A stretch of 61,728 bases of DNA, from positions 1-61,728 of the IMG/VR virus record IMGVR_UViG_3300035661_000068. The stretch is one strand, 5' to 3'. Made by a program: the position numbers and the translations under genes. The DNA is from a virus. This document shows positions 30,609 through 39,417 of this stretch, piece by piece; the stretch's first letter is position 1, and every line of letters begins with the position of its first letter. Below the pieces are notes generated by a model. That model was not told the origin of the DNA and made no database searches. It saw only the letters and a program-made list of their open reading frames with translations.

Positions 30609-32078
30609 ATGGCTCAAAACATCAGCATCAACGATCAGGCCGAGCTGGCAAAACTTCTGAAGCCCAGGCTGACGAAATATGTCATCCACAAGCCGCATCC
30701 CAAGCAGGCCGCGTTCTTACTCCTTAACCAGCAAGAGGTTATGTTTGGAGGGGCGGGCAGTTCGGGCAAAAGTGATTCCTTGTTGATGGCTGCTTTGCAG
30801 TACGTGGATGTGCCTGGATACTCGGCTCTAATCTTGCGTCGAACATTCGCCGACCTTTCGTTGCCCGGTGCCATCATGGACCGAGCCCGCGAATGGATGT
30901 CGAGATTTCCTGAAGTCCACTGGTCAGAAAAACAGCACCGATTCACCTTCCCGAGTGGCGCAACGCTGCAATTCGGTTATCTCGAAACCGCCAATGACAA
31001 GCACCGATATCAGGGTGCTGAATTTCAATATGTGGGATTCGACGAATTGACCCAATTCCCGAAGGCGGATTACGAATACCTCTTTACCCGCTTGCGACGC
31101 ACTAAGAATTTGTCAGTTCCGCTCCGAATGAGATCAGCGACGAACCCTGGTGGACCACACGGAATCTGGGTGCGTGAGCATTTTGTTGACAAGCCGGACC
31201 CAAGCAAACGAATTTTTTTGCCAGCAACGGTGCATGACAATCCGACAGTAAGCTACGAGGAATACGCCGCGACGCTTGAACGGGTAAACGAAGTCGACCG
31301 TGCCCGTATGCTCTACGGCGACTGGGATATCCAGCCCGAAGGTCTCGTGTATCCCGAGATGGACAAGACGATCTTCGACTCTTCCGAGAAGTTCAAGAAC
31401 GGCATGCCTCCGGGAGAGCATTACGGCGGAATCGACTGGGGGTTTACTAGCCCTGCGGTGTTTTTGATTGGAGTCTTGGACGAGAACAAACACTTTTGGA
31501 TATACTACGAGCGATACGTGCGGGGAAAAACGGTCGCGGAACACGCCGCCGCGTTGCCGAGAGAGAACGAAGTCCTTTATTTCGCCGACTCTGCTGATCC
31601 TCAAAGCATTGCTCAGCTTAAAAAGGAAGACTTTATTGTCCGAAAGGCCAACAAGGACATCAAGTTTGGCATCAACATTGTCCACGAATGGATAAGGTCG
31701 GGACGACTCCATATCAGCTCAGATTGCAAAGCATTGTTTCAAGAAGCAAAGCTCTACCGAAGAAAATCGACACAAGTTAAGGAAGAGCACGAGGTTGGAG
31801 ACCACGACGGTGGCGATCCAGACATCCCGATCAAGAAGAACGATCACGCGCTGGACAGTTTACGCTACACCTTAGTGGGCGTACATAAGCTAATTGGCGG
31901 CTTACCAAAGCACGAGAACGACGTCGAAGAAGTGTCGCTCCCAGAAAATCAAGTCGAGATTAAGAAGCAGTGGAAGTCAAGCGAGTCGCCCTACCGTAAC
32001 TTCGATCTCGGCGTGCCCGACAAGGAAGAAGTCAAGCGTCATCACGACTGGAATAACCCTCGCTGGTGGAACAAATAA
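30609..32078 (+). CDS. terL: Terminase large subunit (packaging ATPase-nuclease)
   Basis: 489 residues. TerL cuts concatemers and drives DNA into the prohead. Walker A is GGAGSSGKS (47-55), Walker B VGFDE (142-146), followed by 'RMRSATNPGG', and the RNase H-like nuclease shows acidic residues in IDWGFTSP (about 275), FADSAD (about 324) and NDHALDSLRY (about 413). Length is normal for this class. RBS GAAGG. It follows the ATPase-only paralogue with a 57-bp gap and precedes portal by two bases after its stop. Confidence 0.95.
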   Translation: MAQNISINDQAELAKLLKPRLTKYVIHKPHPKQAAFLLLNQQEVMFGGAGSSGKSDSLLMAALQYVDVPGYSALILRRTFADLSLPGAIMDRAREWMSRFPEVHWSEKQHRFTFPSGATLQFGYLETANDKHRYQGAEFQYVGFDELTQFPKADYEYLFTRLRRTKNLSVPLRMRSATNPGGPHGIWVREHFVDKPDPSKRIFLPATVHDNPTVSYEEYAATLERVNEVDRARMLYGDWDIQPEGLVYPEMDKTIFDSSEKFKNGMPPGEHYGGIDWGFTSPAVFLIGVLDENKHFWIYYERYVRGKTVAEHAAALPRENEVLYFADSADPQSIAQLKKEDFIVRKANKDIKFGINIVHEWIRSGRLHISSDCKALFQEAKLYRRKSTQVKEEHEVGDHDGGDPDIPIKKNDHALDSLRYTLVGVHKLIGGLPKHENDVEEVSLPENQVEIKKQWKSSESPYRNFDLGVPDKEEVKRHHDWNNPRWWNK

Positions 32079-32080
32079 AC

Positions 32081-33556
32081 ATGGGAATATTTGATCGAGT
32101 CATGGATCGCATCCGTGGCAAGTCAGCACCGTCCAGCAGTCCCAGCAGCGGTCCATTCCTGGGCTTCATGGATGCGTACAAGAGTCGGCGATCACCATTG
32201 CCGCTGGAGTTGCTCCAGAGTCACAAGAACGTAGCCTACGCGTGTGCCAGTATCAATGCTCAGGCGTTCGCATCGGTCCCGTTGCGACTCTACCACGTTA
32301 CAGCCCCTGGCCAGCGTGGCCCCAAAAACTTTCCAGCCAAGATGGTTGATACTAGGCGGCTCGAATGGCTGAAGAGTAACAACAACTTCACGCCAATCAT
32401 GGCCAACGACGTCACGATCCGAGAAGTTGCCGACCACCCACTGATGAAGCTCCTGCACAACCCCAATCCATTTCATGGCGAGTTTGACTTGCTCGAATGG
32501 ACCATGACGTCGATGGATATCATGGGCGACGCCTATTGGTCGTTCACGTTCGTCGATATCGGTGGATCAAAGGTTCCGACGCAGATCTGGCCGCTCCAAG
32601 CTCATCTGATGCGACCAATCCCTGACTACACCGATGGCAACATCCTGAGCCATTACGAGTACAGCGGCACGACTGGAAAAATCGTGTATCAGCCTGACGA
32701 AGTTATCCATTTTAAGCATGTTGGCCTAACTGATCCGTACCTGTATGGACTATCGCCGATGCGAGCTGCGTTCGAGCAGGTCACGGTCTCGGATAAGCTG
32801 TTGGCATACGAAGAAGCGATCCTCGACAACCGTGCTCGACCAGACATGATTATCAGCCCCAAGGAAGCGATCGGTCAGCAGGAAGCCAGACGTCTTGAGC
32901 GTAAATTCCAAGAACAGTTTCGTGGCGGCGGGAGTGGCGGCATCGTCATCGCAGAGTCCGGGTTCGACTACAAGAGCATGAACTTTCCGCCTGCCGACTT
33001 GGCCGCACTTGAGATCCGCAAGGTGTCCAAGGAAGAGATCGCCAACGCGTTCAAAGTTCCAGTCTCAATGCTCCAATCCAGGGATGTGAATCGGGCCAAC
33101 GCCGAAGCCGGTGCGTACCAACACGCCAAGGGGGCGGTGCTGCCACGATGCAGGACGTTCGAGCAGTTTCTGAACATGAAGCTAACCCCGCTGTACGACG
33201 AACGTATCTTCCTAGCCTTCGACAATCCTGTCATGGAAGACGCCGCTGAGGCTCGTGAGTCTCGCAAGGTCAATGTCCAAACCGGCATCTGGACGATCAA
33301 TGAAACGCGACGAGTCGACGGCCTGCCTCCGGTCGACGGCGGCGACGACGCCTACATGCCGTCGAATTATGCACCGATTGCGTTGCTAAAAGAAAACGCA
33401 CAAGCGATCATCGATAGGAACCGTGACTCGGCCACCACGCCACCGGGTATTTCCGAGCTTCCAAAAAAGAAACCAAAACGTAAACCTAAGAAGCCAAAGA
33501 GTTTAAGATATCGCATCGCTAAGACGGCCAAGGATATCGATGGAGAAAAGACGTAA
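32081..33556 (+). CDS. Portal protein (HK97 family)
   Basis: 491 residues from the ATG at 32081. Portal forms the dodecameric vertex through which DNA enters. The pattern fits HK97-type portals: MGIFDRVMDRI, 'AYACASINAQAFASVPLRLY', 'HPLMKLLHNPNP', 'GDAYWSF', 'GLTDPYLYGLSPM', 'SKEEIANAFKVPVSML' and the acid/Glu pattern in 'INETRRVDGLPPVDGGD'. The C-terminus ends in a lysine/proline-rich stretch (KKKPKRKPKKPK), often seen in virion proteins that contact DNA. It is part of a close terL-portal-protease order. Confidence 0.9.
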   Translation: MGIFDRVMDRIRGKSAPSSSPSSGPFLGFMDAYKSRRSPLPLELLQSHKNVAYACASINAQAFASVPLRLYHVTAPGQRGPKNFPAKMVDTRRLEWLKSNNNFTPIMANDVTIREVADHPLMKLLHNPNPFHGEFDLLEWTMTSMDIMGDAYWSFTFVDIGGSKVPTQIWPLQAHLMRPIPDYTDGNILSHYEYSGTTGKIVYQPDEVIHFKHVGLTDPYLYGLSPMRAAFEQVTVSDKLLAYEEAILDNRARPDMIISPKEAIGQQEARRLERKFQEQFRGGGSGGIVIAESGFDYKSMNFPPADLAALEIRKVSKEEIANAFKVPVSMLQSRDVNRANAEAGAYQHAKGAVLPRCRTFEQFLNMKLTPLYDERIFLAFDNPVMEDAAEARESRKVNVQTGIWTINETRRVDGLPPVDGGDDAYMPSNYAPIALLKENAQAIIDRNRDSATTPPGISELPKKKPKRKPKKPKSLRYRIAKTAKDIDGEKT

Positions 33557-33978
33557 TGGATATACAGATCGAAGATTCTGACATCATGTTTGCACCTGCG
33601 GACGCGATGATGATCGCCAAAATCCTGCCTCCGTTGATCGTAGGTAACGTCGCGATACACCCCATGGTGTTCGACTTCACCAAGATCGATCCGGTGGTCA
33701 AGTTTCGGGGAAAGCCGGTCGCGAAGATTGACATCATCTCGCTCGACCCAGCCCGGTACGCGGTATCAGCGAAGATCACGTTCAACAAAGATAAGGCATC
33801 AAAAGCTATTTATAAGCTATTCACTGGCGGAATACTGTGGTCGTTCGTGACACGCGTTACCATCACCGCTGTATCGCGAGTCGAGGAAGGCGATGATCGT
33901 TTTCCTCTCCATTGCAAGTCGTACTCGCGGGCCGGATCGATTGAGTCTCTGGCCATCGACCCCTACGCACCAATCTGA
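33556..33978 (+). CDS. Hypothetical virion-module protein
   Basis: 140 residues, start overlapping the portal stop (TAATG). Beta-rich with 'VGNVAIHPMVFDFTKIDPVVKFRGKPVAKIDIISLDPARYAV'; the regular strand pattern and position between portal and protease suggest a small head-associated protein. No recognised family. Confidence 0.5.
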   Translation: MDIQIEDSDIMFAPADAMMIAKILPPLIVGNVAIHPMVFDFTKIDPVVKFRGKPVAKIDIISLDPARYAVSAKITFNKDKASKAIYKLFTGGILWSFVTRVTITAVSRVEEGDDRFPLHCKSYSRAGSIESLAIDPYAPI

Positions 33979-33988
33979 AAGGTAAACG

Positions 33989-35257
33989 ATGGCAGATATC
34001 TTGATTCCGAAGTTCACTGCTGGCGAGCGATACTACAAGACCTACCCGAGCGAGATCCAAGCCGTCAAGGTCAAGGGTGAAGCCCGTACCGTCTTGGCTG
34101 CGGTGTCGACGGATTCGGTTGACCGCGACTCCGAAGTGGTCGTTCAGAACGGCATCGATCGCAAGGCGTTCAGCAGGACACCTAGCGTTTTGTGGGCTCA
34201 CGACTACTCGAAGCCTCCGATCGGCAAGGCGCTCTGGACCAAGGTTCCGAGCGACCGCAGACGCCTGTTGGCTCTGACGAAGTTCGCCGATAACGAGATG
34301 GGTGATCTTTGCTACAACATGTACAAAGACGGCTACATGAACGCGTTCTCGATCGGCTTCCGAGTCCACGAATACAGCCCTCCGTCGGCGGATGAATGTG
34401 CATTGCGGCCCGAATTGGCCAACTGCCGCATGATGCTTCGGAAGACCGAACTGCTCGAATACTCAGCCGTTCCGGTTCCGTGCAACCCTGACGCGTTAGC
34501 CATCGAAGTCAAGGGGTACAGCGACCTTGAGAAAGAGATCCGCAAGGCCCTGAAGGCTGGGATCACCAGCCCTGTGAGTGTGAACGTACCGATCTCACTG
34601 TTGCCAACTGAGGAAAAGGGCGAAGACCTGATTCCTTGTGGCGAGACGGTGATCGACGACACTGAGAAGACCGTCGCGGGTGATGCTGAGGACGTCGAGA
34701 CCAAAACTGGCGACGCGTTTGATGCTGCAGTGGGCGTGGTCGAAACGACCCAGAAGACTGAAATTGAACCAGCCGATCTGGCCATCCTGGAAGTCAAGAC
34801 CGAAGCGAAGGAAGATGTCGCCAAGAAGCTCGATGTTCCAGTCTCAGCGATGGACGAATCCAAGACCGCTGAAGAAAAAACAGGTACGACCGAATTGCCA
34901 AATGAACTCAAGGTCGGCGAGGCAAGATTCGTTACGATCGACGACCTACAACGGATCGTGTCCGAGCCCCTGAAGTGCATCCAGGAGCTGGCAGGTTGTG
35001 TACGAGACTTGATGAAGCTCAACACTGATCTCAACGCCAGTATACAGAAGAACGCCGAAACAGTCAAGGCTGAAGCGAAAGAGATCGTGAAAGAAATCGC
35101 CAAGGAAGAGCCGAAGACGCCCAAGTTCGCCTTCAAGACCGAAGAGACCGTTCAGTCCCAGATCATCCAGGCGATCTACCAGAGCAATCAGAACATCAAG
35201 AACAGCACGAGCGATATCGCCAGACAGGTCATCGAACGCGTGAAAGGCATCGTGTGA
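33989..35257 (+). CDS. Prohead protease fused to a scaffold-like tail
   Basis: 422 residues. The first 175 residues match HK97-type (S78) prohead proteases: AAVSTDSVDRDSEVV, VLWAHDYSKPPIG, NAFSIGFRVHEY (Ser active-site region) and LLEYSAVPVPCNPDA. The remaining about 240 residues are Glu/Lys/Ala-rich with predicted coiled coil (EAKEIVKEIAKEEPKTPKFA) and a helical end, the usual build of a scaffolding domain that is cut away during maturation. It lies just upstream of the MBL gene and close to the capsid genes. Confidence 0.85.
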   Translation: MADILIPKFTAGERYYKTYPSEIQAVKVKGEARTVLAAVSTDSVDRDSEVVVQNGIDRKAFSRTPSVLWAHDYSKPPIGKALWTKVPSDRRRLLALTKFADNEMGDLCYNMYKDGYMNAFSIGFRVHEYSPPSADECALRPELANCRMMLRKTELLEYSAVPVPCNPDALAIEVKGYSDLEKEIRKALKAGITSPVSVNVPISLLPTEEKGEDLIPCGETVIDDTEKTVAGDAEDVETKTGDAFDAAVGVVETTQKTEIEPADLAILEVKTEAKEDVAKKLDVPVSAMDESKTAEEKTGTTELPNELKVGEARFVTIDDLQRIVSEPLKCIQELAGCVRDLMKLNTDLNASIQKNAETVKAEAKEIVKEIAKEEPKTPKFAFKTEETVQSQIIQAIYQSNQNIKNSTSDIARQVIERVKGIV

Positions 35258-35985
35258 AGTTTTCCGTCTTGGCAAGTGGCTCGCGAGCCAACTGTGCGGT
35301 GATCGAACATCAAGGAAAACTCTTGCTCATCGACAATGGGCTCGGTCCAGTGCTGCTGAGAAAGAGACTCGAATCGATCGGACTCTCGGTTGACAACGTC
35401 GTCGCTACCATCCTGACCCACACTCATTGCGATCACCTGAATCAAGCGACGGTCAAACGACTGGGCGTCCCGGTGTGGTGCAGGGCAGAACACGCGGAAG
35501 GCTTTGACGAGTCAGCATCGCTACATCATTACACGGACGAATCGTTCAGCCCCACAGATGGCATCACGGTAACACCAATCCATCTGTTTCACGATTCGCC
35601 TGCCACGCATGGTTTCCGCATCGATGTCGATGATAAATCGATCGGGTACGTCGCGGACACCGGGGCCTGGACGATCAGGATGGCGAGACGCTTGGCTGGC
35701 GTCGACATCTTGGCGATTGAGTCGAACCACGACGTCGATCTGCAGAAGACGAGCGACCGCCCACCGTCGCTGATTGATCGAGTCTTGAGTAATCTCGGTC
35801 ACTTGTCCAACGAGCAGTCAGCGGCCTTTGTTAGAAAAATCATAGAGCTTGGATCAGCACCAAAACGAATCATCGTCACGCACATCTCGCACTCGTGCAA
35901 CGACGAGCAAAAAATCAGATCAGCACACGATTATGAAGTCGTGATCGCGACGCAAAACGAGGCGACGGAACTGTTTGAAATGTGA
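35254..35985 (+). CDS. Metallo-beta-lactamase-fold hydrolase (YycJ-like)
   Basis: 243 residues. It shows the full MBL metal-binding set: strand-loop VLASGSRANC, LLIDNG, HTHCDH (56-61), 'HDSPATHGFRI', 'GYVADTGAW', 'LAIESNHDVDLQ', 'GHLSNEQSAAFV' and 'VTHISHSCND'. This order (ASGS..N, IESNHD, GHLSN) is that of YycJ/WalJ-like exo/endonuclease-like hydrolases. It sits inside the head gene cluster between protease and structural proteins, where such a gene is unusual. Its substrate is unknown. Confidence 0.8.
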   Translation: MKFSVLASGSRANCAVIEHQGKLLLIDNGLGPVLLRKRLESIGLSVDNVVATILTHTHCDHLNQATVKRLGVPVWCRAEHAEGFDESASLHHYTDESFSPTDGITVTPIHLFHDSPATHGFRIDVDDKSIGYVADTGAWTIRMARRLAGVDILAIESNHDVDLQKTSDRPPSLIDRVLSNLGHLSNEQSAAFVRKIIELGSAPKRIIVTHISHSCNDEQKIRSAHDYEVVIATQNEATELFEM

Positions 35986-36028
35986 CAGTGGCGAAGTCAA
36001 CACTTTTACGCAACGCACCAGTTGAGGA

Positions 36029-36550
36029 ATGGACACGATGTATTTTCTGAGCCCGTCAGAAATCCTGGTCTTAACAGAAGAACTGGCTAAGCCCGTCTAC
36101 ACCAGCATGACTGATCAAGAGCGGTCAGACTACATCTGTCGCCCTGAAGACGCCGTGACCAACCCGACGCCGCAAGGCCAAGTCCCGATCGTCATAACAG
36201 TGGATGACCTTTTGACACGGCTCAAAGATCCAGCAAATCACTCGATCGGAAAGCTCGCCGCGTGCCCATCAGCACCAGCTTTGCGTGACGATGTTTTTGC
36301 GAACGACATCTCCAAAGTCAAAGGTTGGGCAAAGTTTTTCGTAGGTGCCGGAATCATCACCGTCGGAGAATATACCGATGTGATGGTGTATCTAAACTCG
36401 ACCGTTCCGGACCCGAGCTATTCCGCAACGATCCCAGCTCCGACGCCGCTGTTTCGTCTGTTTGGTGGCAAGGTGTGGTCTTTGGATGGGCCTAATCCGA
36501 ACAGCTACGACCGCATAACGATCGAAGACATCGCACTGGCGAGGAGTTAA
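36029..36550 (+). CDS. Head-module hypothetical protein
   Basis: 173 residues (ATG at 36029 or 36038; GAGG fits the second better). It has a helical N-terminus (FLSPSEILVLTEELAKPVY), a middle with 'VPIVITVDDLLTRLKDP' and a proline-rich C-terminus with 'FRLFGGKVWSLDGPNP'. Not recognised. Being between the protease and capsid genes it is probably a virion or assembly protein. Confidence 0.5.
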   Translation: MDTMYFLSPSEILVLTEELAKPVYTSMTDQERSDYICRPEDAVTNPTPQGQVPIVITVDDLLTRLKDPANHSIGKLAACPSAPALRDDVFANDISKVKGWAKFFVGAGIITVGEYTDVMVYLNSTVPDPSYSATIPAPTPLFRLFGGKVWSLDGPNPNSYDRITIEDIALARS

Positions 36551-36551
36551 C

Positions 36552-37031
36552 GTGGCGACAACCTTTAAGGCCCAGTACGGCACAAACGGCCAGGCTATCA
36601 CTGTTACGCTGGCATCACTTGCGAGTGCTGCATCACGGGCAAGCACAGCCGTTGATAACACCACAAATCTATTCCTCGACGCATTGGTCCAGATCGGCAT
36701 CAAGACCGGCACAGTAGCGGGAACAGCCTATATCGCCGTGTACGCATACGGGACAGCAAACAACGGGACAAACTACATCGAAGGTGTTTCCGGCACCGAC
36801 GCTGGCATTACGCTCACCAGTCCAACGAATTTGAAGCTGCTTGGCATCCTAAACACACCGATCCTAAACACGACATACAACGGCATGTTTAACGTCGCCG
36901 CAGCGTTTGGCGGGCAACTACCTGCGAGCTGGGGAATCGTAATTCAAAACAATACGGGCGGCACACTGGACGCCACTGAAGCGAACCACCTCAAGGTTTA
37001 CCAAGGCTTATACGCCCAGGGCACTCCGTGA
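36552..37031 (+). CDS. Small beta-rich structural protein
   Basis: 159 residues from GTG at 36552, overlapping the next gene by four bases. It is rich in Thr, Ala, Gly and Asn (TVTLASLASAASRASTA, TGTVAGTAYIAVYAYGTANNG), typical of decoration or fibre-like virion proteins; no signal peptide is present. Probably a head or head-fibre protein. Confidence 0.5.
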   Translation: MATTFKAQYGTNGQAITVTLASLASAASRASTAVDNTTNLFLDALVQIGIKTGTVAGTAYIAVYAYGTANNGTNYIEGVSGTDAGITLTSPTNLKLLGILNTPILNTTYNGMFNVAAAFGGQLPASWGIVIQNNTGGTLDATEANHLKVYQGLYAQGTP

Positions 37032-37861
37032 TCTCCATCACGACCCGCAAGCCATCTTTGGGAAAGCTACCGCTCGGCTATTCGGTCGACTGGTCGCGGA
37101 GCGTCACACAAGGGCTTGTCGGCGACTGGAACTTGGCCGAAGGCGGCGGGCTCACAACGGTAAACAGTGGAGCCGCAGCGAGCAGCAACGGAACACTCTC
37201 AGGCTCAGTCACACGCATCCAAGGACCGGGAGGCCAGGGCCTTAATTTTGCAGGATCAACCGCCCAGGCCAATTGCGGCACATCAGCGGCTTTTGAATGC
37301 GATGCTGCCGGAACCGCTTGTACGTTGGAGTCATGGGTAAGGCTGACCACGACGGGGGCCGGAAATGACCTTTATTTTCTAACGAAGGCTGCCAATACCT
37401 CATCGTCCAGCCCTGCGATCGGGATCGGGTACAACGATACCGCTTTCCGCATGAGAGCCTACTATGGCGGGTCAACGGTAAACAATTCAGCCTGGGTCTT
37501 CACGCAAAACGCTGTCCAGCATTTCATCGCGACGTTTACCAAGGGTGGCAACGTATCGATATACCTGAATGGAATACTTGTAACGACTCAGTCCATATCA
37601 GCCACGACTATCGCGACTACCGGATCGGTCACCGCGATCGGCGGTCACTATCGCACGACAATCGGTGCAGGATTTGGAATGGTTGGCGATCTCTACCGAA
37701 GTCGATGGTGGAACCGAGCACTGCAGCCTGCAGAAATTCAACAGCTCTATCGTGACCCAAATTCACTGTACGTCGCCCAGCGGTCGCGATACTTCGGCAT
37801 CGGTACAGCGGCGGCGGCTGGTGTTCCGAACTCAATGATGCTTATGGGATGCGGAATCTGA
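37028..37861 (+). CDS. LamG/concanavalin A-like virion protein
   Basis: 277 residues. A LamG-type jelly-roll is visible from about residue 30 to 250: 'GLVGDWNLAEGGG...NSG', 'TLESWVRLTT', 'VQHFIATFTKGGNVSIYLNGILV' and the closing signature 'GDLYRSRWWNRALQPAEIQQLYRDP'. Such domains bind carbohydrates and are common on virions of phages infecting glycan-rich hosts. It sits directly upstream of the major capsid gene and is probably a head fibre or decoration protein for host-surface contact. Confidence 0.75.
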   Translation: MISITTRKPSLGKLPLGYSVDWSRSVTQGLVGDWNLAEGGGLTTVNSGAAASSNGTLSGSVTRIQGPGGQGLNFAGSTAQANCGTSAAFECDAAGTACTLESWVRLTTTGAGNDLYFLTKAANTSSSSPAIGIGYNDTAFRMRAYYGGSTVNNSAWVFTQNAVQHFIATFTKGGNVSIYLNGILVTTQSISATTIATTGSVTAIGGHYRTTIGAGFGMVGDLYRSRWWNRALQPAEIQQLYRDPNSLYVAQRSRYFGIGTAAAAGVPNSMMLMGCGI

Positions 37862-37894
37862 CATGGACGCAAAAGACAAGGCTTAATCTAAATT

Positions 37895-37922
37895 TTGGCG
37901 ACCACGTGGTGGCCATTATATA
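37895..37922 (+). promoter_or_regulatory. Possible promoter before the capsid gene
   Basis: TTGGCG (37895-37900), 16-nt spacer and TATATA (37917-37922), 114 bp before the capsid ATG. The match is only 4 of 6 in each box. The spacer contains the near-palindrome ACCACGTGGT. Confidence 0.3.
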
Positions 37923-37950
37923 TCGGTCAGGGTCATCGGTAGATCCGCCA

Positions 37951-38000
37951 GCCTTCGCGAAAGCGTCGGTGGAGGTCGGAAGCCAAACCTGGAGACCGCC
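37951..38000 (+). promoter_or_regulatory. Structured 5' leader of the major capsid gene
   Basis: Two adjacent hairpins can be drawn by eye: CGC-GAAA-GCG (37956-37965), a GNRA tetraloop, and GGAGGTC (37971-37977) with GACCGCC (37994-38000), one mismatch. They lie in the 174-bp gene-free stretch before the capsid start, whose ribosome binding site is AAGGG. Confidence 0.35.
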
Positions 38001-38035
38001 GTGGTGATCGTAACGCACAAACAAAGGGTATTAAA

Positions 38036-39346
38036 ATGGAAAAGTGGTTTGAACTTGTGAAGGAATACGAAGGCCAGAGCGTTGGCAAGCGTATCCTGTT
38101 GGACGAGGCAAATGGCAACGCCCTCAAGCAGCTTGGCATCGCCAAGGACGCTGCTCAGGACGTCAACGCCGAGATCGTCGCAAAGGCAACCCAGGACGGC
38201 ATTTCGACCGTCACGGCTTCGGTGTCGAAGAGCATCGAGACGCTGGTTAACGAGCTGACGGCTCAGATCAAGCGTCCTTCCGTCATCACCGTTACGGCTG
38301 GCGAAGAAGACAAGACCAAGTGTTTTGCCGACTTCCTCCGTCGAATGGCTTGCGGCGACCGTGAAGGTTTGATCAAGGTCTACAAGGCTCAGAAGTCTGC
38401 CCTCGCGGAAGCTTCTGGCGTGACCGGTGGTTACCTGGTTCCGCCTGAGTACCTGAGCGTCTTGATGCAGCTTGCTGCCGAAGATGCCATCGTCCGCCCC
38501 CGTGCCGACGTGATCCCGATGAACAGCCGATCGATCGACATCCCGATGCTCGACCAGACGACCGTTCAAGCTGTCGGCACGACCCCGTACTTCGGTGGTG
38601 TCATCGCCAAGTGGACCGCTGAATCGGCCACACGAAACGAAACCGAACCCACGTTCAAGCAGATCCAGTTGGTCGCTCACGAACTCGCCGGTATGTCGTA
38701 TGTCAGCCGTGTCCTCATGGCCGACTCGATCATCTCCGTCGACAAGCTCCTGACGAACAACTTCGGTCGTGCTCTCGGCTGGTACGAAGACTACGCCTTC
38801 TTGCAGGGTGACGGTATTGGCAAGCCTAAGGGTGTCCTGAACAGCCCTGCCTGCATCTCGGTTACTCGTGCCAACACGGGCTCGGTTCCATTCTTGCTCG
38901 TCGATGTCGCGAAGATGTACAGCAAGCTCCTGCCCCGCTCTGTCAGCAAGGCTTGCTGGGTTATGTCGCAGACCGTGCTTCCTTACCTGATTCAGCTCGC
39001 TGACGCTTCGGGCCGCACCGTCTACCTGCCGAACCCGACGTACAACACCGACGGTGGCGCAGCTACCAAGTCTGTCCCGATGACCTTGCTCGGCTTGCCG
39101 GTCATGTTCACCGAGAAGCTTCCTGCGGCTGGCACCGCTGGCGACGTCCTGTTGGCCGACTTCAGCCAGTACCTGATCGGTGATCGTAACGGCTTCGAGA
39201 TCGCATCCTCGACCGACTACGCCTTCACCAGCAACCAGATCGTCTGGCGGTTCATCCACCGTGTCGATGGCCAGCCTTGGCTCGATGCCCCGATCACCTA
39301 CCAGGACGGTTCGACTCAGGTCAGCCCGTTCGTCAAGCTCTCCTAA
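38036..39346 (+). CDS. Major capsid protein (HK97 fold)
   Basis: 436 residues. HK97-type features: a helical N-terminal region of about 110 residues that could act as delta/scaffold domain, then 'GGYLVPPEYLSVLMQLAAEDAIVRPRADVIPM', 'WTAESATRNETEPTFKQIQLVAHELAGMSYVSRVLMADS', 'EDYAFLQGDGIGKPKGVLNSP' (E-loop/G-loop patterns typical of these capsids), 'VMSQTVLPYLIQLADASGR' and 'NQIVWRFIHRVDGQPWLDAPI'. It is followed by a clear hairpin terminator. Codon use is noticeably more biased (few rare codons), as expected for the most abundant virion protein. Confidence 0.9.
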   Translation: MEKWFELVKEYEGQSVGKRILLDEANGNALKQLGIAKDAAQDVNAEIVAKATQDGISTVTASVSKSIETLVNELTAQIKRPSVITVTAGEEDKTKCFADFLRRMACGDREGLIKVYKAQKSALAEASGVTGGYLVPPEYLSVLMQLAAEDAIVRPRADVIPMNSRSIDIPMLDQTTVQAVGTTPYFGGVIAKWTAESATRNETEPTFKQIQLVAHELAGMSYVSRVLMADSIISVDKLLTNNFGRALGWYEDYAFLQGDGIGKPKGVLNSPACISVTRANTGSVPFLLVDVAKMYSKLLPRSVSKACWVMSQTVLPYLIQLADASGRTVYLPNPTYNTDGGAATKSVPMTLLGLPVMFTEKLPAAGTAGDVLLADFSQYLIGDRNGFEIASSTDYAFTSNQIVWRFIHRVDGQPWLDAPITYQDGSTQVSPFVKLS

Positions 39347-39354
39347 ACCGAACG

Positions 39355-39383
39355 GACCCTACTTCGCCCGTCGGGGTAGGGTC
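39355..39383 (+). terminator. Rho-independent-like terminator after the capsid gene
   Basis: GACCCTAC (39355-39362) pairs perfectly with GTAGGGTC (39376-39383) around a 13-nt loop, with a weak T-rich tail (TGCTTGATTCT). Likely attenuates rather than ends transcription. Confidence 0.6.
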
Positions 39384-39417
39384 TGCTTGATTCTCAACAC
39401 ATACGAAAGGGGAAACG

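Noticed and set aside
34333-35136. A 267-codon antisense frame within the protease-scaffold gene
   Set aside because: Serine-rich, featureless product typical of the reverse of a Glu/Lys-rich coding region.
37916-39259. A 447-codon open frame antisense to the major capsid gene
   Set aside because: It is a mirror of the strongly biased capsid codons; no ribosome binding site, composition or neighbour supports it.
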